From Acidobacteriota bacterium (GTDB taxonomy: Bacteria; Acidobacteriota; Vicinamibacteria; Vicinamibacterales; UBA8438): a stretch of DNA of 5,547 nucleotides. The translations under genes were made by a program, and so were the position numbers. The DNA lies in assembly GCA_011523485.1 (NCBI GenBank), contig WTGR01000333.1:1-5547 (forward strand), read 5' to 3'. Numbering within the stretch: the stretch's first letter is position 1; each line of letters starts with the position of its first letter. Under the pieces are notes generated by a model. It was not told the origin of the DNA. It did no database searches and was given only the letters and a program-made list of their open reading frames with translations. This document shows positions 1 to 3,751 of this stretch, piece by piece.

Positions 1-1679
1 ACGTCGTCGTCATCGGGTCGGGCGCGGGCGGGGCGACCGCCGCGCACGTGCTCACCGGCCTCGGCATCCGCGTCACGCTGCTCGAAGCGGGGCCGATGCT
101 GGATCCGCTCGCCGAGTTCAAGCAGCGCCGCTGGCCGTACGACTACGACCACCGCGGCGCGGAGGAGGGAGGCCGGCGCTACTTCGGCGGCGGCAAGCCG
201 TTCGGGTTCTTCGCGACGACCAGCGGCGGCTGGGAGCTCGACGGCGAGCCGTACACCGTGGCCGACGGCACCGACGATTTCTGGTGGTTCCGATCGCGCA
301 TCGTCGGCGGGCGAACCAACCACTACGGCCGCATCTCGCTGCGGTTCTCCGACTACGACTTCAACCCCCGCGATCGCGACGGCCTCGGCTGGAACTGGCC
401 GATCGCCTACGACGACCTCGCGCCGTGGTACGACCGGGCGGAGGCGTTCATCGGCGTCGTCGGCAGCCGCGAGGGGATCCGGAGCGCACCCGACGGCGTC
501 TTCCACGATCCCCCGCCGCCCAAGGCGCACGAGCTGCTCATCCAGCGCGCCAGCCGGAGGATGGGCATCCCCTGCATCCCCAACCGGCGGGCGGTCATCA
601 CCCGCGCCATCAACGGCCGGCCCGCCTGCCACTACTGCGGGCAGTGCGGCCGCGGCTGCCTGACCGGGTCGAACTACTCGGCGAGCCAGACGCAGATCTT
701 CCCGGCCCTCGAGACCGGGCGGCTCGAGGTGCTCGACCTGGCCATGGCGCGGGCGATCACCACCGGCGCGGACGGCCGGGTCGACGGCGTCGTCTACGTC
801 GACAAGCGGACGGGACAGGAACGGCGGGTGCGCTGCCGCACGCTGGTCCTGGCCGCGAGCGCCTGCGAGTCGGCGCGCCTGCTGCTGAACTCGAAGACCG
901 CCGGGCATCCCGACGGCGTCGGCAACTCGTCCGGCGTGGTGGGCCGCTACCTGATGGACACGGTGGGGTACGACATCGGGGGGACGGTGCCCGCGCTCGA
1001 AGGGCTGCCGCGCTACAACAGCGACGGGGCCGGCGGCGCGCATCTCTACATGCCGTGGTGGGGCTGGGAGCGCCAGCAGGCGCTGGGCTTTCCGCGCGGC
1101 TACCACATCGAGATCGGCGGCGGCTACGGCATGCCCGGCATCGGCGCCTTCGGCGGCGCGGCGCGGCGCGGCGGCTACGGCGCCGCGATCAAGGAGCAGG
1201 CCCGCCGCGACTACGGCACGCGGGTCTCTTTCGCCGGCCGCGGCGAGATGATCCCGAACGAGGCGAGCTTCTGCGAGATCGACCCCGACGTGGTCGACCG
1301 CTACGGAATCCCGGTCCTGCGCTTCCACTTCCAGTGGAGCGACCACGAGCGGCGCCAGGCGCGGCACATGCGCGAGACGTTCACCGAGCTGATCACCCTG
1401 ATGGGCGGCGAGCCGCAGGCGCCGGGCGCCCGCGACGCCGCCGGGATCTCGATCGGCGGCAGCATCATCCACGAGGTGGGCACGGTCCGCATGGGGAACG
1501 ACCCCCGCACGTCGGCGCTGAACGGATTCTGCCAGTCGCACGATGCGCCGAACCTCTTCGTGTGCGATGCGGCGAGCTTCGTCAGCAACCCCGACAAGAA
1601 CCCGACGCTGACCATCAACGCGCTCGCCTGGCGCGCGTCCGACTACCTCGCCGAGGCGTTGCGCAGCGGCGACCTCTGA
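1..1679 (+). CDS. GMC-family FAD-dependent oxidoreductase, large (catalytic) subunit, 5'-truncated by window edge
   Basis: The open frame is already running at base 3 and gives VVVIGSGAGG, the dinucleotide-binding GxGxxG loop (bases 15-32) that begins GMC flavoproteins. The true start is therefore a little upstream, and the GTG at 48 is internal. The ribose-binding acid of the Rossmann fold is seen in LLEAGP (Glu at 84-86). The C-terminal substrate domain has HEVGTVRMG (His at 1470-1472) and NPDKNPTLTINALAWR (Asn at 1599-1601), the usual GMC catalytic His/Asn pair. About 558 codons are visible, near full family length. A C-x2-C-x2-C-x3-C cluster (627-659) is typical of gluconate/glucose-dehydrogenase-like GMC enzymes rather than choline dehydrogenases, and may hold an Fe-S cluster (inference). 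There is no signal peptide in the visible part; export would rely on the Tat-bearing partner 19 nt downstream. The substrate is probably a sugar, sugar acid or alcohol, but the sequence does not fix it. Confidence 0.93.
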   Translation, partial: VVVIGSGAGGATAAHVLTGLGIRVTLLEAGPMLDPLAEFKQRRWPYDYDHRGAEEGGRRYFGGGKPFGFFATTSGGWELDGEPYTVADGTDDFWWFRSRIVGGRTNHYGRISLRFSDYDFNPRDRDGLGWNWPIAYDDLAPWYDRAEAFIGVVGSREGIRSAPDGVFHDPPPPKAHELLIQRASRRMGIPCIPNRRAVITRAINGRPACHYCGQCGRGCLTGSNYSASQTQIFPALETGRLEVLDLAMARAITTGADGRVDGVVYVDKRTGQERRVRCRTLVLAASACESARLLLNSKTAGHPDGVGNSSGVVGRYLMDTVGYDIGGTVPALEGLPRYNSDGAGGAHLYMPWWGWERQQALGFPRGYHIEIGGGYGMPGIGAFGGAARRGGYGAAIKEQARRDYGTRVSFAGRGEMIPNEASFCEIDPDVVDRYGIPVLRFHFQWSDHERRQARHMRETFTELITLMGGEPQAPGARDAAGISIGGSIIHEVGTVRMGNDPRTSALNGFCQSHDAPNLFVCDAASFVSNPDKNPTLTINALAWRASDYLAEALRSGDL

Positions 1680-1698
1680 AACCGGGGGCGGAGAAGCC

Positions 1699-2361
1699 AT
1701 GGGGACCGGGGCAAACGGAGCCGGCATCGTGACGACGATCGGCGAGACGGGGGTCACGCGGCGCGAGGTGCTGCGGCAGTTGGCGCTGGCGGTCACCGCC
1801 GCGGGCGCCGGGATGTTCAACGTCGAGGCGGCGCGGGTGGTCCACGCCCTGGCCGGCGAGGCCCGCGCCCAGGCGGGCGGCTACTCGCCGGCGGCGCTGA
1901 GCGCACACCAGTTCCGAACCGTCACCCGGCTCGCCGAGTTGATCGTGCCGGCCGACGCGGGCGGGGGGAGCGCCGTCGAGGCGGGCGCGCCCGAGTTCAT
2001 CGACCTGCTCTGCAGCCAGAATCCGGACCTGATGGGCATCTACGCCGACGGGCTGGAGTGGCTCGACGCGGCCACCCGGCGCGCCCAGGGCGGGACGTTC
2101 GTCGACGCGAGCGCCGCGCAGCAGACGGCAATGCTCGACGCACTGGTCGCCGCCGAGCGCGGCGAGCCGTCGCCTGCAGATCTGCGGGACGGCCTGGGCT
2201 TCTTCAACTGGGTCCGCCGGATGACGGTGGACGCCTACTACACCAGCCCGATCGGCATCGCCGACGTCGGCTTCGCGGGCAACCGCGTGCTCGCCGCCTA
2301 CGAGACCCCGCGCGAGGCGACCGAGTTCGTCGCCCGCAGGGCGGACGAGCTGGGCCTCTGA
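1699..2361 (+). CDS. Gluconate 2-dehydrogenase subunit 3 family protein with Tat-type signal
   Basis: This 220-residue protein is likely the small subunit that partners the upstream GMC flavoprotein. Residues 20-26 read TRREVLR, a twin-arginine motif, followed by a weakly hydrophobic stretch (about 28-40) and a possible AxA cleavage site near 55-57. The family core is recognisable: HQFRTVTRLAELIVPAD (70-86), GAPEFIDLL (96-104) and, near the C-terminus, FFNWVRRMTVDAYYTSPIGI (168-187) followed by DVGFAGN. In known gluconate and related dehydrogenases the small subunit is needed for export and maturation of the flavin subunit; applying that here is inference. The chosen ATG has GGAG five bases upstream. 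An in-frame GTG at 1729 also has GGAG eight bases upstream and would start ten residues later, still before the RR motif, so the start is uncertain. The tail after GFAGN is longer and more charged than the short ending I remember for this family. It is co-directional with the GMC gene and surely in the same operon. Confidence 0.88.
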   Translation: MGTGANGAGIVTTIGETGVTRREVLRQLALAVTAAGAGMFNVEAARVVHALAGEARAQAGGYSPAALSAHQFRTVTRLAELIVPADAGGGSAVEAGAPEFIDLLCSQNPDLMGIYADGLEWLDAATRRAQGGTFVDASAAQQTAMLDALVAAERGEPSPADLRDGLGFFNWVRRMTVDAYYTSPIGIADVGFAGNRVLAAYETPREATEFVARRADELGL

Positions 2362-2433
2362 ACGCCCGACGCGACCCGCAAGGGTCGCGCTCGCGCCCGG
2401 CGAAACGCCCAACGCGACCCGCAGGGGTCGCGC
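2361..2433. repeat. Tandem direct repeat of two 30-nt hairpin units
   Basis: The unit at 2361-2390 recurs at 2404-2433 with 28 of 30 positions identical (differences at 2368/2411 and 2381/2424), a period of 43 nt. Each unit has a short AACGCCC-type lead followed by a perfect 8-bp inverted repeat, CGCGACCC / GGGTCGCG, around a four-base loop (GCAA in the first, GCAG in the second). The loop change leaves both stems intact. The array begins in the last base of the stop codon of the dehydrogenase small subunit. This layout resembles REP-type intergenic palindromes; whether it is dispersed through the genome cannot be seen from one window. Confidence 0.8.
2370..2389 (+). terminator. Possible terminator or 3'-end hairpin of the dehydrogenase operon
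   Basis: A perfect 8-bp stem (2370-2377 with 2382-2389) closes a GCAA loop, a GNRA tetraloop that would stabilise the RNA. It lies 8 nt after the stop codon. No T-run follows, so it is not a classical intrinsic terminator; it could instead protect the mRNA 3' end. A second copy stands at 2413-2432. Confidence 0.35.
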
Positions 2434-2439
2434 ACCGTC

Positions 2440-2448
2440 TGATAGACT
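2440..2448 (+). promoter_or_regulatory. Possible extended -10 promoter for the 86-residue protein gene
   Basis: TGATAGACT matches the TGnTAnnnT form of an extended -10 element and lies in the least G+C-rich part of this gap. No -35 hexamer is evident 17 nt upstream, where the second hairpin unit sits. Transcription would start near 2455 and give a leader of about 50 nt. The same bases form a small dyad, GTCT-GAT-AGAC (2437-2447), which could be an operator or chance. Confidence 0.3.
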
Positions 2449-2487
2449 GAAAAGCCCCTGAGCGCCGCGCGCGCTCACCTCTTTCAG
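2447..2487 (+). other. Foldable leader upstream of the 86-residue protein gene
   Basis: An inner 7-bp stem TGAGCGC / GCGCTCA (2459-2465 with 2471-2477, loop of five) is enclosed by an outer CTGAAA / TTTCAG pairing (2447-2452 with 2482-2487). It ends seven bases before the Shine-Dalgarno site, leaving that site single-stranded. If transcription starts near 2455, the left outer arm would be missing and only the inner hairpin would form. It could be a leader hairpin, or a terminator of upstream readthrough since CTCTTTC follows. No known riboswitch class is recognised. Confidence 0.3.
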
Positions 2488-2504
2488 CAACCCGGAGGAG
2501 ACGT

Positions 2505-2765
2505 ATGGCGAACCGAGGTCGTCCCACCCAGACGAAGCGGCAACGCGAGCGTGCCCGACAGGAGCGCGCGCGCATGAAGACCGAGCGGCGCGCCGAAGCG
2601 AAGGTCCGGCGGCAGGAAGCCCCGGCCCGCCCCACCGACTTCGATCCCGACATCGCCGGGATGGTTCCTGGACCGCAGGCGATGCCCGATTGGCAGCGCG
2701 AGTTCTTCGAAGAGGAGCAGCGCGCCAAGGAAGCGGCCGAGAAGGCCGCGCGGGAAGGCAAGTAG
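2505..2765 (+). CDS. Small highly charged protein of unknown function (86 aa)
   Basis: I do not recognise a named family. The start is well supported by GGAGGAG at 2494-2500, ideally spaced before the ATG. Residues 1-39 are extremely basic (for example NRGRPTQTKRQRERARQERA) and likely helical, suggesting nucleic-acid or ribosome contact (inference). A short linker with FDPDIAGMVPGPQ (46-58) contains the only proline/glycine-rich motif. The rest (61-86, starting PDWQREFFEEEQ) is an alternating acidic/basic helix that could form a coiled coil. There is no membrane segment, signal peptide or cysteine. Short proteins with a basic RGR...KRQRER start and a DPD-GPQ centre occur, as far as I recall, in several high-G+C environmental bacteria as hypotheticals. 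The gene is separated from the dehydrogenase operon by the hairpin repeats, so it is probably its own transcription unit. Confidence 0.75.
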   Translation: MANRGRPTQTKRQRERARQERARMKTERRAEAKVRRQEAPARPTDFDPDIAGMVPGPQAMPDWQREFFEEEQRAKEAAEKAAREGK

Positions 2766-2850
2766 GCCGCGCACCGCGGTCCGCGCGCACTGCCCGAAGC
2801 CGGCGCGCTTCTTCCCCGCGGCACCACACGGCCGGCGACGACGATGCCGC

Positions 2851-2873
2851 CCGGGGACAGCCGCTGCCCCCGG
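2851..2873. terminator. Hairpin between convergent genes, possible bidirectional terminator
   Basis: CCGGGG (2851-2856) pairs with CCCCGG (2868-2873); inside, after one A-C mismatch, CAG pairs with CTG around a CCG loop. It lies about 85 nt after the stop of the 86-residue gene (plus strand) and 57 nt after the hsp20 stop (minus strand), where a shared terminator would be expected. No T-run is seen on either side. The rest of 2766-2930 shows no gene. Confidence 0.35.
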
Positions 2874-2930
2874 ACGGTGTGACCGATCCGCTTGGCCGGC
2901 AGATCTGCACCGCTTCTGCGGGCGCAGGCC

Positions 2931-3398
2931 CTAGGCGGCGTGCTCGACGCCGGCGCCGGAATCGCCCGCGCCGATGGCGATGCGTCGCGGCCTGGCCGCC
3001 TCGGCCAGCGGCAGGCTCAGCACCAGCATCCCGTTGTCGTAGCTCGCCACGACCTTCTCCGCATCGACGTTCGCCGGCAGCGTGAACGTCCGCTCGAAGC
3101 GGCCGTAGTGAAACTCCGACGTGTGCCCCGGGCGCTTCGTCTCGGTGCGCGTGCGCTCGCCGGAGATGGTCAGGCGGTTGCCGTGCAGGTCGATGTGCAC
3201 GTCCTTCGGCGCGATCCCCGGCAGCGCCACCCGGATCTTCCAGCCGTCGTCGCCCGAGTCGACCTCCGTGGCCGGGATCCAGGCCGTCGCCGGCGCTCCC
3301 GCGCGCTCGTCACCGACGTAGCGGCCGAACACCCGATCCATCTCCCGGTGCAGCCCGGTCAGCTCCTCGAACGGGTTCCAACGCGTCATGCTCAACAT
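2931..3398 (-). CDS. Small heat-shock protein, Hsp20/alpha-crystallin family
   Basis: This 155-residue protein has the full architecture of a bacterial Hsp20, an ATP-independent cytoplasmic holdase that binds unfolding proteins and forms large oligomers. The N-terminal arm reads TRWNPFEELTGLHREMDRVF (5-24), the typical W-P-F-x-E-L start. The alpha-crystallin domain spans about 40-130, with IRVALPGIAPKDVHI (55-69), GRFERTFTLP (99-108) and the signature NGMLVLSLP (122-130). The short C-terminal extension carries an I-x-I anchor (IAI, 140-142), which in the family docks onto a neighbouring subunit. The ATG at 3398 is preferred over a second Met codon three residues later because of the Shine-Dalgarno spacing. 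The gene is convergent with the 86-residue gene and separated by 353 nt from the peptidase, with its own promoter region. Long open frames on the opposite strand here are shadows. Confidence 0.96.
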   Translation of the reverse strand: MLSMTRWNPFEELTGLHREMDRVFGRYVGDERAGAPATAWIPATEVDSGDDGWKIRVALPGIAPKDVHIDLHGNRLTISGERTRTETKRPGHTSEFHYGRFERTFTLPANVDAEKVVASYDNGMLVLSLPLAEAARPRRIAIGAGDSGAGVEHAA

Positions 3399-3403
3399 CG
3401 CGA

Positions 3404-3414
3404 TCCTCCTCCTT
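3404..3414 (-). promoter_or_regulatory. Very strong Shine-Dalgarno site of hsp20
   Basis: On the minus strand the bases read AAGGAGGAGGA, followed by TCGCG and the ATG at 3398. The length and spacing favour that ATG over the in-frame ATG at 3389 and suggest high translation when the mRNA is made. Confidence 0.8.
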
Positions 3415-3490
3415 CTGACGCCCTTCTTGCGCGTCCCTGCGCGCCGAATCCCGTACCCGGCGCGGCGTTGTCCGTGTCATCCATGCATCC

Positions 3491-3519
3491 AGCCTATAGG
3501 ATGACCTACCGTGAGTCAA
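3491..3519 (-). promoter_or_regulatory. Probable sigma70-type promoter of hsp20
   Basis: On the minus strand TTGACT (3519-3514) is a 5-of-6 match to the -35 consensus. The -10 is either TAGGCT (3496-3491, spacer 17) or TATAGG (3498-3493, spacer 15); neither is perfect. The segment sits in the only clearly A+T-rich island of the window, roughly 3490-3545. It would give a 5' leader of about 85 nt. The imperfect -10 fits a regulated promoter. Confidence 0.5.
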
Positions 3520-3520
3520 G
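3500..3520. promoter_or_regulatory. Dyad overlapping the hsp20 promoter, possible HspR-type (HAIR-like) operator
   Basis: The minus strand has CTTGACT-N7-GGTCATC. The HAIR operator bound by the MerR-family heat-shock repressor HspR is CTTGAGT-N7-ACTCAAG. The left half matches at six of seven bases, the right at only three (TCA), but the TGA-N11-TCA spacing is exact. A tighter symmetric core TGAC-2-AC-1-GT-2-GTCA spans 3502-3518. It covers the -35 and the spacer, where a repressor would block polymerase. No hspR gene is in the window, so the identity is inference. Confidence 0.35.
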
Positions 3521-3556
3521 TAATCTTAGTGTTAACCACTCACTCACAGCAGATGA

Positions 3557-3582
3557 GACGGAACCGAGCTCGGAGAAGTTCC
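3557..3582 (-). promoter_or_regulatory. Possible ECF-sigma-type promoter upstream of hsp20
   Basis: On the minus strand GGAAC (3582-3578) is followed after exactly 17 bases by CGTC (3560-3557). This agrees with the GGAAC-N16/17-CGTN pattern used by several extracytoplasmic-function sigma factors. It lies about 160 nt upstream of the hsp20 ATG and points toward it. The match is short and chance is possible; the spacer also contains a perfect 10-bp palindrome, CCGAGCTCGG (3564-3573). Confidence 0.25.
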
Positions 3583-3654
3583 CGGACCGGACAGTTTTCG
3601 CCCGTTGGGGGGAGGGATGCTCAGTGAAGGGGTAGCGGATCGGGACCAGGAGTC

Positions 3655-3676
3655 TGCGCCGCAGAACGCGGGCGCA
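3655..3676. other. Short bulged hairpin in the intergenic region
   Basis: TGCGC-CGC pairs with GCG-GCGCA around AGAAC, giving 8 bp with one bulged G. It lies about 75 nt beyond the peptidase stop on the minus strand and could be a second 3'-end structure. No T-run follows and no known RNA family is recognised. Confidence 0.3.
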
Positions 3677-3717
3677 ACGAAGTGCCGCGCGCAGGGTCAG
3701 GGAGCGGGGGGGACGGG

Positions 3718-3747
3718 CCGAAACGGCGAGCCGGCGAGTCGTTTCGG
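3718..3747 (-). terminator. Probable 3'-end hairpin/terminator of the M1 peptidase gene
   Basis: A perfect 8-bp inverted repeat, CCGAAACG (3718-3725) and CGTTTCGG (3740-3747), encloses a 14-nt loop that itself contains the palindrome GCCGGC. It begins 4 nt after the peptidase stop codon. The position fits a terminator, but a C/G-rich tail rather than a U-tract follows on the minus strand, so it may act with Rho or as an mRNA-stabilising end. Confidence 0.45.
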
Positions 3748-3751
3748 GGCG

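Larger units (their letters stand above)
3399..3751. other. 353-nt intergenic region between the M1 peptidase and hsp20
   Basis: No convincing gene is seen on either strand. Nearest hsp20 are its Shine-Dalgarno site, leader, A+T-rich promoter island and dyad (3404-3545). Beyond these lie the ECF-like motif (3557-3582), a G-rich stretch with no visible feature (3600-3650), a hairpin at 3655-3676 and the hairpin behind the peptidase gene (3718-3747). The composition changes from A+T-rich to very G+C-rich across it. Confidence 0.7.

Noticed and set aside
48..50. GTG at 48 as start of the GMC gene
   Set aside because: It would remove the GxGxxG FAD-binding loop encoded at 15-32, which is in frame and intact.
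284..1732. 482-codon open frame on the plus strand overlapping the GMC gene
   Set aside because: Arg/Ala/Pro-rich low-complexity translation in the +1-type frame of a clear GMC enzyme; typical high-G+C shadow.
2361..2433. CRISPR-like array
   Set aside because: Only two units with a 13-nt gap, each dominated by a perfect hairpin; no further repeats and no cas genes.
1615..2910. 431-codon open frame on the minus strand across the subunit-3 and 86-residue genes
   Set aside because: No recognisable domain, spans two well-supported plus-strand genes and their intergenic hairpins, composition typical of an antisense shadow.
3310..3519. 69-codon minus-strand frame overlapping the hsp20 start and leader
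   Set aside because: Runs out of frame into the hsp20 coding region, starts at the -35 element and lacks a ribosome binding site.
3521..3545. CIRCE-like element (TTAGCACTC-N9-GAGTGCTAA) in the hsp20 upstream region
   Set aside because: TTAGTGTTAACCACTCACTC has pieces resembling it and a short AGTG/CACT dyad, but neither the full half-site nor the spacing is present.
2892..3635. 247-codon open frame on the plus strand opposite hsp20 and its promoter
   Set aside because: Antisense to an intact Hsp20 with all signatures, and crosses the A+T-rich promoter region; no domain seen.
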